From contig NZ_JACFXU010000013.1 of the NCBI RefSeq assembly GCF_014077625.1, forward strand, positions 1,054,001-1,118,000: a stretch of DNA of 64,000 nt, in the 5' to 3' direction. The translations under genes and the position numbers were made by a program. The stretch is from Sediminihaliea albiluteola. GTDB taxonomy: Bacteria > Pseudomonadota > Gammaproteobacteria > Pseudomonadales > Halieaceae. The notes beneath the pieces were generated by a model. That model did no database searches. It worked only from the letters and a program-made list of their open reading frames with translations, and was not told the origin of the DNA. The first letter of the stretch is position 1. Every line of letters begins with the position of its first letter. Shown here in pieces: positions 34,743 to 43,607 of the stretch.

Positions 34743-35450
34743 TTACTCACTTTCTCCATTCTGTTTGATGGCTGAGCTGCCCTGCTCAAAACCCTTTAAG
34801 AATTCGCCCATTTTACGTCCGGCTTCCTCTGGGCTCATCTGATCAAAATCCTCAAACTGCTTACTCATCTCAGAAAAACGGTCTGCCGCTTGGCGACTGG
34901 CATACTGACTGCCGATATTGGAGATCAAGAAAAAGACCGCCAGGATGCCAAAAACTATTTGCGCAGTTTTTCGTTTACGCTCATGCACAGAGACACTGGC
35001 TTCAATGATTAAGTAAGTACTCCAAAGAATACTGACAATGGCGCCAATGTAGGGAAAGATCGACAAGATCGCCGCAATTGGATAAAGCGCGGTAGTCGCT
35101 GACCAACAACGAAATGCGCTTTCATAATTTTGTTGTGAGCCCATTAACTTCCAGATCACAAACAATACTGCCGAAGCAATAAACCCAACAATCACGGCAG
35201 CAATCGGATAGAAAATAATACTGCCTAAACCAATAGCAAAGCTCCCTGAGAACAGCGATAGGAAGGCTGTCACTAGACCTGTGACAAGTGCCATTGCTGC
35301 AACAAAAATGACAGGGTTAGCGAAGCCACCACTGCGCGGCATAGTCTGATAAAACCCTCGCGGGTTGCTTAAAACCATTTTCGCCTGGGCAATAACTTTC
35401 TCTACATCAAAGGTTTGATCTGCCTCTGGCTGTTGTTTGTGCTCATCCAT
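34743..35450 (-). CDS. Yip1-family membrane protein
   Basis: A 235-residue inner-membrane protein with about five helices. The cytoplasmic start (residues 1-45) contains AKMVLSNPRGFYQTMP, the usual opening of bacterial Yip1 domain proteins; hydrophobic stretches such as PVIFVAAMALVTGLVTAFLSLF and GSIIFYPIAAVIVGFIASAVLFVIW follow. The C-terminus is hydrophilic (RQAADRFSEMSKQFEDFD). The role of these proteins is unknown. GGGAG precedes the ATG by seven bases. It stands alone, with about 227 bases of gene-free DNA upstream in which nothing distinct was seen. Confidence 0.8.
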   Translation of the reverse strand: MDEHKQQPEADQTFDVEKVIAQAKMVLSNPRGFYQTMPRSGGFANPVIFVAAMALVTGLVTAFLSLFSGSFAIGLGSIIFYPIAAVIVGFIASAVLFVIWKLMGSQQNYESAFRCWSATTALYPIAAILSIFPYIGAIVSILWSTYLIIEASVSVHERKRKTAQIVFGILAVFFLISNIGSQYASRQAADRFSEMSKQFEDFDQMSPEEAGRKMGEFLKGFEQGSSAIKQNGESE

Positions 35451-35677
35451 AACAATGCTCCCTGTATATCACTCTATGATCATCCTTGACTGCCGCTTTT
35501 TGCGGCCACCCAAGTGCTAGTCTATGACAAACTTAAGACCTTAGACATAGCGGCCATTACCGAGCATCAACTCTAGCACTGTGCCTAATCCCTACTATCT
35601 CTCGCGGGGACTGCAGTCTAAGACTTTGGCTGCTATCCTAGACGCCGCAATTCAAGGGCATATAACGGGAGAGTCCA

Positions 35678-36901
35678 TTGAAGCTAATACCTTTTATTTG
35701 GCTGACAATAATACTGGTGACACAAGCGGCAGCTGCTGCCCCCTATGATATTGATTACCAAGTATCAGTAGACCCGCAGTCCGGCCTGGCACAGGTCACA
35801 GTGGCCTTGACTGGTAAGGAGCTGCCCTCTCGGCTAACTTTGCATATTGATCCGCAGCGCCACCTCAATTTTGCCAGCGAACAGCCTTTTGAAAGCGATG
35901 ATGATGAGCTTGTCTGGCGTCCACAAGCGCCTACTTCAAAACTGCGTTACGACTTTGTTATCGATAACAAAAAAGGCCGCGACAGTTACGACTCCATGAT
36001 CACTGCGGATTGGGCAGTACTGCGCAGCGACAAGTTGATCCCCCCTATTGCAGCGAAAGCCAAAAGCGGCCTCAAATCACGCGCCACCCTGCTATTTAAA
36101 ATGCCCGACAGCTGGTCATCTGCGGCCCCCTATGAAGCCCTGCAAGAGCAGGATAATCACTATCGTATCCACGATCCGGGACGGCGCTTTCTGCGCCCCA
36201 AAGGCTGGTTGATTTTAGGGGAAATTGCTAGCCGCCAGGACATTATCGCCGGCACTAATGTACGTGTTGCCGCACCCCGTGGACAGGATATTCGCCTGCA
36301 GGATACTTTGGCTTTCATCAACTGGACCTTACCGGCCATCAAAAAACTATTTCCTCAGATCCCATCCCACCTACTGATTGTAAGTGCGCCGGATCCGATG
36401 TGGCGCGGTGGCTTATCAGCTCCCAACTCACTCTTCATGCACGGCGACCGGCCTTTAATCAGTGGCAACCGCACCAGTAGTCTGATTCACGAACTAGTGC
36501 ACGTGGGCACCTCCATCCACGGCACTCAATACAGCGACTGGATAGTCGAAGGTATCGCCGAGTACTACGCTGTGCAAATATTGCGGCGCACTGGAGGTAT
36601 CAGTAACTATCGATACGAGCAGGCACTCAGTGCTCTGGCCAAGTGGGGGGAAGAATCCGAAGAGCTACTGACTGGCAGCTCCTCTGGCGCCACCACTGCT
36701 CGAGCAGTTACCTTATTGCATCACTTAGACCTTGAGCTAAAACAGAAGTCTGATGGCAAAGTGGGCCTAGATAATATCGCCAAAGAATTGGCCGACAGTG
36801 GCGGCACTGTGACGGTCAAAGACTTTATAGCCATTGCCGAACGCTGGGCTGGTAGTGAATTAAAAGCGCTAGAGCCAATCAAAGTACGTATTGAAGACTA
36901 A
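35678..36901 (+). CDS. Secreted gluzincin-type metallopeptidase
   Basis: A 407-residue protein with a signal peptide (MKLIPFIWLTIILVTQAAAA). Zinc ligands are in HELVH at 271-275 and the Glu of WIVEGIAEYY at 291, an M1/M61-like HExxH...E arrangement; the first 180 residues look like a beta-rich N-terminal domain of M61-type peptidases. The spacing between the second His and the Glu (15 residues) is shorter than in classic M1 enzymes. The start is TTG, six bases after GGGAG. A SirB2 gene follows 12 bases later. The substrate is unknown. Confidence 0.78.
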   Translation: MKLIPFIWLTIILVTQAAAAAPYDIDYQVSVDPQSGLAQVTVALTGKELPSRLTLHIDPQRHLNFASEQPFESDDDELVWRPQAPTSKLRYDFVIDNKKGRDSYDSMITADWAVLRSDKLIPPIAAKAKSGLKSRATLLFKMPDSWSSAAPYEALQEQDNHYRIHDPGRRFLRPKGWLILGEIASRQDIIAGTNVRVAAPRGQDIRLQDTLAFINWTLPAIKKLFPQIPSHLLIVSAPDPMWRGGLSAPNSLFMHGDRPLISGNRTSSLIHELVHVGTSIHGTQYSDWIVEGIAEYYAVQILRRTGGISNYRYEQALSALAKWGEESEELLTGSSSGATTARAVTLLHHLDLELKQKSDGKVGLDNIAKELADSGGTVTVKDFIAIAERWAGSELKALEPIKVRIED

Positions 36902-36913
36902 AGGGCGAGGCTC

Positions 36914-37300
36914 ATGCTCAGCTATGACAAGCTAAAACTGGCCCACACAATTTTTGCGCTGACTTCAATCGCAGGCTTCTGTCTGCGCGGATACTGGATA
37001 CTCTGTCTGCAGCGACCAGTACAAGGACGGATTACCAAAACCCTGCCACACATTATTGATTCACTGTTACTGGCAGCTGCTTTGGGCATGTTATATCAGC
37101 TTAAGCTGTCACCCTTTGCCACTAGCTGGCTAACAGCGAAAATCATCGCCCTCTTATTCTATATAGGGCTTGGCATGCTGGCTCTGCGTTTTGGGAAAAC
37201 TCGCAGACAGCGGAGCTTTGCTTACCTGCTGGCGCTATTTACCGCTGCCTATATCGTAAGTGTCGCACTAACGAAAAGTCCTTACGGCTTTATGGCTTAA
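36914..37300 (+). CDS. SirB2-family small membrane protein
   Basis: A 128-residue protein with four hydrophobic helices and basic loops. The start LKLAHTIFALTSIAGFCLRGYWIL and the middle KTLPHIIDSLLLAAALGMLYQL match SirB2, a family first noted as an upregulator of invasion genes in Salmonella but now known to be widespread with no clear role. It lies 12 bases after the metallopeptidase gene and its 3' end overlaps that of the convergent thioesterase gene by 11 bases. No pathogenesis role is implied. Confidence 0.85.
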   Translation: MLSYDKLKLAHTIFALTSIAGFCLRGYWILCLQRPVQGRITKTLPHIIDSLLLAAALGMLYQLKLSPFATSWLTAKIIALLFYIGLGMLALRFGKTRRQRSFAYLLALFTAAYIVSVALTKSPYGFMA

Positions 37301-37799
37301 GCCAAGTATTTTTCGGTGGGCGGATGGTGCTTCCCACGCCCTCGGGACGGGGCTGTGCTAGATGCGCTTTAACGATCTTGCGCAGAGACTGCTGTAAGTT
37401 ATCTGGTATTGGACTAGAGCGACGCGCCTTCAAATCCATATGCACATCGACCTGCTCCGAGGCTGCCGCCCGAAAACCTTTGCTCAGATTAAACAGCTCA
37501 TGAAAAAAATGCAGCCGCTTGTGGTCAATCGCTAACAACCACGAATGTACCTCAAGTTGATCGCCTTCGCTGACTTCGCGCTCATAAATCAAATGCGATT
37601 CCAGCACCGCCTTGCTGCAATGGCTCGCGTTGACGTAATCCTCGCCCAAGCCAAGTATTTCAGTGAGCTTTACATGGGCATCATAAATCACCAAACCGTA
37701 ATGGGTGGCATTCATATGGCCATTAATGTCAATCCACTGCGAGGGTACCGTGACCTGCAAGGTGACAAATGGCGCCTCTAGCAGCGCATCAGTCATCAT
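37290..37799 (-). CDS. Hotdog-fold acyl-CoA thioesterase
   Basis: A 169-residue single-hotdog thioesterase. The motif WIDINGHMNATHYGLVIYDAHVKL near residues 22-45 carries the Asp/Asn and His residues found in 4-hydroxybenzoyl-CoA and betainyl-CoA type thioesterases, and LESHLIYEREVSEGDQLEVHSWL follows as usual. It overlaps the sstT end or start by one base, so both genes are probably co-transcribed. The link between an amino acid importer and a thioesterase is unclear; in carnitine-degrading bacteria a related enzyme releases betaine, which is only a guess here. Confidence 0.83.
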   Translation of the reverse strand: MMTDALLEAPFVTLQVTVPSQWIDINGHMNATHYGLVIYDAHVKLTEILGLGEDYVNASHCSKAVLESHLIYEREVSEGDQLEVHSWLLAIDHKRLHFFHELFNLSKGFRAAASEQVDVHMDLKARRSSPIPDNLQQSLRKIVKAHLAQPRPEGVGSTIRPPKNTWLKP

Positions 37800-39001
37800 T
37801 ACTGCTCCACTTTCGATAAGGGGTAATTATCAATCGCATAGGTATACACCACATCAGTACTGGAGTTCAGGGCTGTCTCAGCCGAATCCTGTATCACACT
37901 GATAATGAAACCTACTGCCACAACCTGCATAGCGACATCGATCGGAATGCCAAACAAAGAACAGGCCAATGGCACCAGTAACAAACTTCCCGAGGGCACA
38001 CCACTAGCGCCACAAGCTGACAGCGCAGCAATAACACACAAGACCAAGGCAGTGACAAAGGACACTTCAATGCCCAAGGTGTTGGCCGCAGCGAGTGTCA
38101 ACACGGTGATAGTGATCGCAGCACCAGCCATGTTTACTGTTGCTCCTACTGGAATAGTGACCGAGTACAACTCTTCACTGATACCCAGCTTGCGCGCCAA
38201 GTTGAGATTGACTGGGATATTGGCAGCCGAACTACGAGTAAAAAACGCAGTAATGCCAGACTCTTTGAGACAGGTAAACACCACCGGAAAGGGATTGCGT
38301 CTGGTCACCAGAAAGACAATCAAGGGGTTGACCAGCAAGGCCACGATTAACATACAGGCTACCAGTAAGCCGGCAAGGCTAGCATAGCCTGCCAGGGCTT
38401 CTAGCCCAGTGGTAGCCACAGTAACGGCCACCAAGCCGAAAATGCCCAGCGGGGCCAAGCGAATCACATAGATGACGATATCGCTGACTCCATTTGCTAA
38501 GGTTTGCAGATGCTCTTTAAACACGGCACTAGCTCGGCGAAAACTAATGCCCAATAGAATTGCCCATGATAAGCAGCCGAGAAAGTTTCCGCTCAGAATG
38601 GCATTGATAGGGTTGTCGATCAGTTTAAATAATACATCGGCCAAGACCGCTGTAACCGCCACTGGCGGGCTACCTTCAGCGACATCAGTCAGTGCAATGC
38701 TCTGTGGAAAGACTTGACTCATCAACAGCGCCACCACTGCGGCACTAACGGTACCTAATAGATACAAGGCCAAGGTCAGCAGTGATTTTTTTCCATCACT
38801 ACCACTCTCGTGTCGGTTGGCAATAGCAGACATGACCAAAAGCATCACCAATAATGGCGCAACAGCCTTTAGCATCTCGACAAAAAGACGTCCCAATAAG
38901 CCCAGCGGCTCCGCCACATTCGGCAGCAACAGGCCCAGTAGGGCTCCGAGCACTACGCCAATCAGTATCTGCGGCACCAAGCCCAGCTTGAATGAATTCA
39001 T
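37799..39001 (-). CDS. sstT: Sodium:serine/threonine symporter
   Basis: A 400-residue dicarboxylate/amino acid:cation symporter (DAACS) with eight helices and two re-entrant loops. The start [59 protein letters not shown] and the [23 protein letters not shown] segment match SstT, which imports serine and threonine with Na+. Sodium coupling suits a marine organism. GGGGAAG precedes the ATG. The thioesterase gene follows with one base of overlap. Confidence 0.93.
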   Translation of the reverse strand: MNSFKLGLVPQILIGVVLGALLGLLLPNVAEPLGLLGRLFVEMLKAVAPLLVMLLVMSAIANRHESGSDGKKSLLTLALYLLGTVSAAVVALLMSQVFPQSIALTDVAEGSPPVAVTAVLADVLFKLIDNPINAILSGNFLGCLSWAILLGISFRRASAVFKEHLQTLANGVSDIVIYVIRLAPLGIFGLVAVTVATTGLEALAGYASLAGLLVACMLIVALLVNPLIVFLVTRRNPFPVVFTCLKESGITAFFTRSSAANIPVNLNLARKLGISEELYSVTIPVGATVNMAGAAITITVLTLAAANTLGIEVSFVTALVLCVIAALSACGASGVPSGSLLLVPLACSLFGIPIDVAMQVVAVGFIISVIQDSAETALNSSTDVVYTYAIDNYPLSKVEQ

Positions 39002-39086
39002 TGAGCACTTCCCCAGCGATAATCTATTCGACAGCTATTGTATTTTATTGCTGCCGTGATGTATTGCACGGAGAGGATTTAACAGC

Positions 39087-39626
39087 CTAAGTCAGGCCTT
39101 CTGGCATTGAGCGACGAATCACTTCGGGAATCGGAGGCAAGCTGCCATCTGCCGCTTCTAACTCGTCGGCCAGTGCCTGCAGAGCTGGGCCAATCGTTGG
39201 TTTGACACCTTCAGGTCGCAGCACTTCACCGCATTCGCTGCAGCCCATAATCGGGATGGTTTTTTTACCACAGCCTTGGTGCAAATATTCTAAGGGGGCG
39301 CCTTGATCATCAGCCATCCATTCATCCCCCCAGCTGGCCAAGCTCATCAACACTGGGTAAAGCCCGAGACCTTTGCGAGTCAGCCGATACTCATAGCGTA
39401 CGGGGCGGTCTTGGTAGGGCACTTTCACCAGCACTCCCTGCTCAACCAACTTAGATAAGCGCTCCGAAAGACGGTGTCGAGTAATGCCCAAGTTGCCCTG
39501 AAACTGATCAAAACGGCGGGTACCTAGAAAGGCATCGCGCAGAATCAACAGCGTCCAGCGCTCACCCACCACTGACAGGGCCCGCGCTACTGAGCAAACT
39601 TGTTTGTCGATATCTGTCCAGCGCAT
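39087..39626 (-). CDS. HxlR-family regulator with a C-terminal Cys cluster
   Basis: A 179-residue winged-helix regulator. HxlR signatures are KQVCSVARALSVVGERWTLLILRDAFLGTRRFDQFQ (with C11), ITRHRLSERLSKLVEQG and YRLTRKGLGLYPVLMSLASWGDEW. Beyond the DNA-binding domain a short zinc-ribbon-like stretch has C119, C129 and C132 with a nearby His, so metal or redox sensing is conceivable. The ATG at 39626 is preceded by GGAGA; an in-frame start eleven codons earlier is less likely. It is divergent from the M24 peptidase gene, which it may regulate. Confidence 0.88.
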   Translation of the reverse strand: MRWTDIDKQVCSVARALSVVGERWTLLILRDAFLGTRRFDQFQGNLGITRHRLSERLSKLVEQGVLVKVPYQDRPVRYEYRLTRKGLGLYPVLMSLASWGDEWMADDQGAPLEYLHQGCGKKTIPIMGCSECGEVLRPEGVKPTIGPALQALADELEAADGSLPPIPEVIRRSMPEGLT

Positions 39627-39721
39627 GTTATCTCCTGACTCATGGTATTCAGCACACAATTATTACCGCTATTGGGCTAAAATCTATCACAACCTAGAAT
39701 TTTCTCTATTGAGGTAATTGT

Positions 39722-40939
39722 ATGACGCTTGGTATTGGCGGTGCGACCACCGCAGAGGCATTAGCACGTTTATCAGATATGAGCGCTGGCGTCTCTGCCA
39801 TTGAGGACGCTGAATTCAGAGCGCGTCTGCGCAAGGCTCAAGCTTTGATGCAAGATCAGGGCTTAGCAGCCATCTACGTCAATGCCGGTACCAACCTCTA
39901 TTACTTCAGCGGCACGCCCTTTGGCGCCAGCGAGCGCATGGTGGGAGCCATAATTCCGGCCCAGGGCGAGTTACACTATATCGCACCTGCCTTCGAATTG
40001 GGCACTTTAGAGAGCTTTATCAAAATACCCGGCGAAGTGCACTGCTGGGAGGAGCATGAGAGCCCCTATCGTTTATGTAGCGATATCTTGCAAGATTTGG
40101 GCATTAGCTCCGGCAATGTCGGTATTGATGAAGCGACCCCATTTTTTATCTTTGATGGCCTGCGCCAAGCAGCGCCAAAGATTGAATTTGTCAGCGCCAC
40201 AAAGGTCACTGCCGGTTGTCGGATGCACAAATCCACAGCCGAGTTAGCACTGATGCAACGCGCTAAAGACATGACTCTAGCGGTGCATCAGGCAGCAGCC
40301 AGTATTCTCTACGAGGGCATTTCAACCACCGAAGTGAGCGAGTTTATCGACCGCGCCCACCGAGCGGTTGGTGCAGCCCAAGGTTCCTATTTCTGTATCG
40401 TGCTATTTGGCCCCGACACGGCCTTCCCCCACGGGGTTGCTCAGCCTAAAACCCTGGAAAAAGGCGACATGGTTCTGATCGATACCGGCTGCGAGCTGCA
40501 GCGCTATATTTCAGATATTACTCGCAGCTATGTCTTTGGCCAGCCCACTGCTCGGCAACGGGAAATCTGGAATATCGAGCAGGCGGCTCAACTGGCTGCT
40601 TTTGAAGCAGCACAAATTGGCAGACCTTGTGGTGCTGTAGACGATGCCGCAAGAGAAGTCCTGGTAGCCCACGGTCTGGGCCCAGATTATCAACTGCCGG
40701 GAACTCCGCACCGCACCGGCCACGGCATTGGCCTTGATATCCATGAGTGGCCCTACCTTGTGCGTGGCACAAGCACAGCACTAGCACCTGGCATGACCTT
40801 CTCTAACGAGCCAATGATTTGTGTACCGGGGGAGTTTGGCGTGCGGCTGGAAGATCATTTTTATATGAGTGAAGAGGGCCCTCACTGGTTTACTCTACCC
40901 TCCCCTTCCATCGATGACCCCTTTGGCCTCGGCAGCTAA
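39722..40939 (+). CDS. M24-family Xaa-Pro peptidase-like protein
   Basis: A 405-residue two-domain protein: a creatinase-type N-terminal domain and a pita-bread catalytic domain. The metal ligands are visible as D254 and D265 (LIDTGCELQRYISDITR), H334 (HRTGHGIGLDIHE), E363 (SNEPMI) and E377 (VRLEDHF), all in place, so the enzyme should be active with Mn or Co. GAGGTAA precedes the ATG. It may be a prolidase or Xaa-Pro aminopeptidase, or a creatinase-like hydrolase; the substrate cannot be decided. It is divergent from the HxlR gene with 95 bases between. Confidence 0.9.
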   Translation: MTLGIGGATTAEALARLSDMSAGVSAIEDAEFRARLRKAQALMQDQGLAAIYVNAGTNLYYFSGTPFGASERMVGAIIPAQGELHYIAPAFELGTLESFIKIPGEVHCWEEHESPYRLCSDILQDLGISSGNVGIDEATPFFIFDGLRQAAPKIEFVSATKVTAGCRMHKSTAELALMQRAKDMTLAVHQAAASILYEGISTTEVSEFIDRAHRAVGAAQGSYFCIVLFGPDTAFPHGVAQPKTLEKGDMVLIDTGCELQRYISDITRSYVFGQPTARQREIWNIEQAAQLAAFEAAQIGRPCGAVDDAAREVLVAHGLGPDYQLPGTPHRTGHGIGLDIHEWPYLVRGTSTALAPGMTFSNEPMICVPGEFGVRLEDHFYMSEEGPHWFTLPSPSIDDPFGLGS

Positions 40940-41109
40940 GGGGGCTCCGCCGCCCAAGACAAACTAGGCCACAAGCTATATGGCTGTAGAAGCAGCCCTC
41001 GCTCCGCGCAGACCTAGAGCAGAGCGCCTCAGTGACGCGCGAGTGAGCTCCCTCTGCCCAGCTCTATTGTTGGCGGGAATGTCCATCATCAACTAGCCTA
41101 AATGGATAG

Positions 41110-41126
41110 TCTGGGATTTTCCCAGA
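41110..41126 (+). repeat. Hairpin in the leader of the DUF4440 gene
   Basis: TCTGGGA and TCCCAGA flank a 3-base loop just before the ribosome-binding site (GGAG at 41131). It could stabilise the mRNA or affect translation. The 200-base spacer before it holds no gene. Confidence 0.35.
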
Positions 41127-41140
41127 ATGCGGAGCTCACC

Positions 41141-41548
41141 ATGAAACGACTCAGCCTTAGCACCCTCCTAGTCTGTGCGACTTTTGTCACAGTGCCTGCG
41201 ATCGCAGATCAGTCTGCGGATCGAGAAAAACTCATCGCCCTCGACAAGTCTTGGGGTGCAAAAATGGATACTGCCACACTGGAACAGTTACTCGATCCGC
41301 GACTCATTGCCATCAGCCCCGATGGTGTTGTCAACCGCGCCCAACAAATCGCCAGTGAAACAGGCCCCAACGCAGCCGATGGTCCCTACGAACCCAGTGA
41401 CTACCACGTCACATTTATCAATGACGAGCTGGCAATCATGGTGCACAGCACTCAGGGAGCGGATCCCCATTACAGCATGCACCTCTGGGAACACGAAGGT
41501 GATAAGTGGCGAGTTGTGGCCTCGGCCTCAACACCTGTCAGTCGCTAA
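41141..41548 (+). CDS. Secreted DUF4440/SnoaL-like protein
   Basis: A 135-residue protein with a signal peptide (MKRLSLSTLLVCATFVTVPAIA) followed by an NTF2-like fold: LIALDKSWGAKMDTATLEQLLDPRLIAISPDGVV and the closing LWEHEGDKWRVVASASTPV are typical of DUF4440. It probably acts in the periplasm, but no activity is known for these single-domain forms. The ATG at 41141 follows GGAG by six bases; an ATG 13 codons earlier would spoil the signal peptide. It stands alone and converges on aceA across an intrinsic terminator. Confidence 0.83.
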   Translation: MKRLSLSTLLVCATFVTVPAIADQSADREKLIALDKSWGAKMDTATLEQLLDPRLIAISPDGVVNRAQQIASETGPNAADGPYEPSDYHVTFINDELAIMVHSTQGADPHYSMHLWEHEGDKWRVVASASTPVSR

Positions 41549-41553
41549 AAAAA

Positions 41554-41581
41554 TGGGGAGCTGGCACAGGCCAACTCCCCA
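41554..41581 (-). terminator. Intrinsic terminator of aceA
   Basis: On the minus strand TGGGGAGTTGG and CCAGCTCCCCA form an 11-position stem with one mismatch, followed directly by seven T residues (41553-41547), a textbook intrinsic terminator. It lies 48 bases beyond the aceA stop. On the plus strand it may also end the DUF4440 transcript. Confidence 0.85.
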
Positions 41582-41629
41582 CTAATTGTTCAAGCTGGGG
41601 CGCAAGGCAGTGCCCAGCGCCGTTTACGA

Positions 41630-43228
41630 TCAGCCAAATTGATTCATTGTGTTGTCTTTACCACCGGCCTTCAATGCCGCTTCACCAGCAAAGTATTCTT
41701 TGTGGTCATCGCCAATATTGGAGCCAGCCATATCTTGGTGCTTAACACAGGCGATGCCTTGACGAATCTCTTTGCGCTGCACACCGGTCACATAAGCGAG
41801 CATACCTTCCTCGCCGAAGTAACCTTTAGCAAGGTTGTCGGTGGACAAGGCTGCCGTGTGATAGGTCGGCAGTGTAATCAAGTGGTGGAAGATACCCGCT
41901 TCACGTGCAGCATCAGCCTGGAAAGACTGAATCCACTGGTCTGCCTCAATGGCCAAGTCGGTAGTATCGTAGTCAACGCTCATTAGCTGATCGCGCTCAT
42001 ATGCGGAAACATCCTTACCTGCTTCGCTCCAAGCATCGAAGACCTGTTGGCGAAAATTCAGGGTCCAGTTGAATGAGGGCGAGTTGTTATAGACCAGTTT
42101 TGCATTGGGTACTTGTTTGCGAATCGCATCCACCATGCCACCAATTTGACCCACGTGTGGCTTCTCGGTTTCGATCCACAAAAGATCTGCGCCATTTTGC
42201 AGGCTGGTCACACAATCCAGCACGCAGCGCTCTTCGCCAGTGCCCGCTTTAAAGCGATATAAGCCATTGGGCAAGCGTACCGGACGCACAAGCTTGCCAT
42301 CTTGCTTGATCACCACATCGCCTTCTCGCACATCTTCAGCGCTTGCAACCGTTTCAGTTTCTAAGAAGGCATTGTATTTGTGAGCCAAGTCACCAGTGCT
42401 GCGAGACACGGGTATCTTCTGGGTCAGACCGGCACCCAAAGAGTCAGTACGCGCCACAATCACACCGTTATCTACACCCAACTCCAAAAAGGCATAGCGC
42501 ACTGCATTGATTTTAGCTAGGAAGTCTTCGTGGGGTACGGTGACTTTGCCATCTTGGTGGCCACACTGCTTAGCATCTGATACCTGGTTCTCAATCTGAA
42601 TGGCACAGGCGCCGGCTTCAATCATGCGCTTGGCTAACAAGTAGGTTGCCTCTTCGTTGCCAAAACCAGCGTCAATATCAGCAATAATAGGCACGACGTG
42701 TGTTTCGAAGTTATCAATGGCCTCTAGTGCCGCCTTTTCCTTCGCTTGGTCACCACTTTCACGAGCGGCATCTAGTTCACGATACAAATCATTTAGCTCT
42801 CTAGCATCTGCCTGACGCAGAAAAGTGTAGAGCTCCTCAATCAAGTCCGGCACGCTTGTTTTTTCGTGCATGGACTGGTCGGGCAGTGGCCCAAACTCAC
42901 TGCGCAAAGCCGCGATCATCCAGCCCGAGAGGTAGAGATAGCGCTTACTAGTGGTACCGTGGTGCTTCTTGATCGCAATCATTTTCTGCTGGCCAATAAA
43001 GCCATGCCAGCAACCTAGAGATTGAGTGTACTGACTGGAGTCGGCGTCGTACTCAGCCATATCCTTGCGCATAATATCAGCGGTATAGCGAGCAATATCC
43101 AAACCCGTGCGAAAACGGTTTTGGAGTTTCATACGCGTAGCGTACTCAGGGTTAATGTGATCCCAGGAACCACCCTGCGCTTTGCGCAGTGCAGCAAATG
43201 TTTCAATAGTATTTTGGTAATTGGTCAT
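41630..43228 (-). CDS. aceA: Isocitrate lyase
   Basis: A 532-residue isocitrate lyase of the long form found in Pseudomonas, splitting isocitrate to glyoxylate and succinate in the glyoxylate shunt. The catalytic Cys is C222 in DAKQCGHQDGKV; IADIDAGFGNEEATYLLAKRMIEAGACAIQIENQ precedes it, and LLWIETEKPHVGQI and LVYNNSPSFNW follow. The chosen ATG at 43228 has GAGG nine bases upstream; an in-frame start 41 codons earlier would place a hydrophobic AT-rich segment in front and was rejected. With the lipid operon next to it, growth on fatty acids or acetate is indicated. Confidence 0.96.
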   Translation of the reverse strand: MTNYQNTIETFAALRKAQGGSWDHINPEYATRMKLQNRFRTGLDIARYTADIMRKDMAEYDADSSQYTQSLGCWHGFIGQQKMIAIKKHHGTTSKRYLYLSGWMIAALRSEFGPLPDQSMHEKTSVPDLIEELYTFLRQADARELNDLYRELDAARESGDQAKEKAALEAIDNFETHVVPIIADIDAGFGNEEATYLLAKRMIEAGACAIQIENQVSDAKQCGHQDGKVTVPHEDFLAKINAVRYAFLELGVDNGVIVARTDSLGAGLTQKIPVSRSTGDLAHKYNAFLETETVASAEDVREGDVVIKQDGKLVRPVRLPNGLYRFKAGTGEERCVLDCVTSLQNGADLLWIETEKPHVGQIGGMVDAIRKQVPNAKLVYNNSPSFNWTLNFRQQVFDAWSEAGKDVSAYERDQLMSVDYDTTDLAIEADQWIQSFQADAAREAGIFHHLITLPTYHTAALSTDNLAKGYFGEEGMLAYVTGVQRKEIRQGIACVKHQDMAGSNIGDDHKEYFAGEAALKAGGKDNTMNQFG

Positions 43229-43348
43229 GACGAGTACCTCGATGCCTGCAAGTGCTATGAGTAGGCCGCTGGAGCGCCCCAATGAATGAAGTACAAGTAT
43301 CTTAGTTAGGGCTTTGGCATAAATAAAATAAATGATAAGTATTTTTGC

Positions 43349-43365
43349 CATTCACTAGATGAATG
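43349..43365. promoter_or_regulatory. TGAATG inverted repeat upstream of aceA
   Basis: CATTCA and TGAATG flank 5 bases, a perfect inverted repeat 121 bases before the aceA start, with another TGAATG at 43283-43288 closer to the gene. It may be an operator or activator site for glyoxylate-shunt control; the binding factor is unknown. Confidence 0.35.
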
Positions 43366-43463
43366 AGATATTTATATTTCTCCGCCAGCAAGATGTCTTG
43401 ATAAGTCCAAAAAAAGCGCCTTGCCATGCAGGGGGCATAGTTCAAGCACTCCTTTTAGGGAAC

Positions 43464-43519
43464 AAAAAAGCAGCCGATAATGCGGGATGAATAATTATCC
43501 TAGTAACTGCTAGCGGCTG
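43464..43519 (-). terminator. Hairpin with T-run, possibly ending a small RNA
   Basis: On the minus strand CAGCCG (43519-43514) pairs with CGGCTG (43476-43471), with an inner GATAAT/ATTATC stem, and is followed after one base by six T residues. This looks like an intrinsic terminator, yet no gene on that strand ends here. It may end a short non-coding RNA starting near the WS/DGAT gene, or shield aceA from read-through. Confidence 0.35.
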
Positions 43520-43607
43520 AGGATAGAAAAATAGTTGAGCTATTCCACCGAGCGCAAAAATCACCTAGTCTCTATATTAATAATGATAATTGAACCGGAG
43601 GTGACGA

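Larger units (their letters stand above)
43229..43607. other. Intergenic region between aceA and the WS/DGAT gene
   Basis: This 379-base divergent spacer holds no convincing gene. It is AT-rich near 43310-43380, where the aceA promoter is expected, and ends with CGGAGGTGACG before the WS/DGAT start. It also contains the TGAATG repeats and the hairpin with a T-run listed separately. No clean -35/-10 pair was found for either gene. Confidence 0.7.

Noticed and set aside
43229-43351. 41-residue N-terminal extension of isocitrate lyase
   Set aside because: It is an AT-rich hydrophobic stretch without a ribosome-binding site; the ATG at 43228 gives the standard length and has GAGG upstream.
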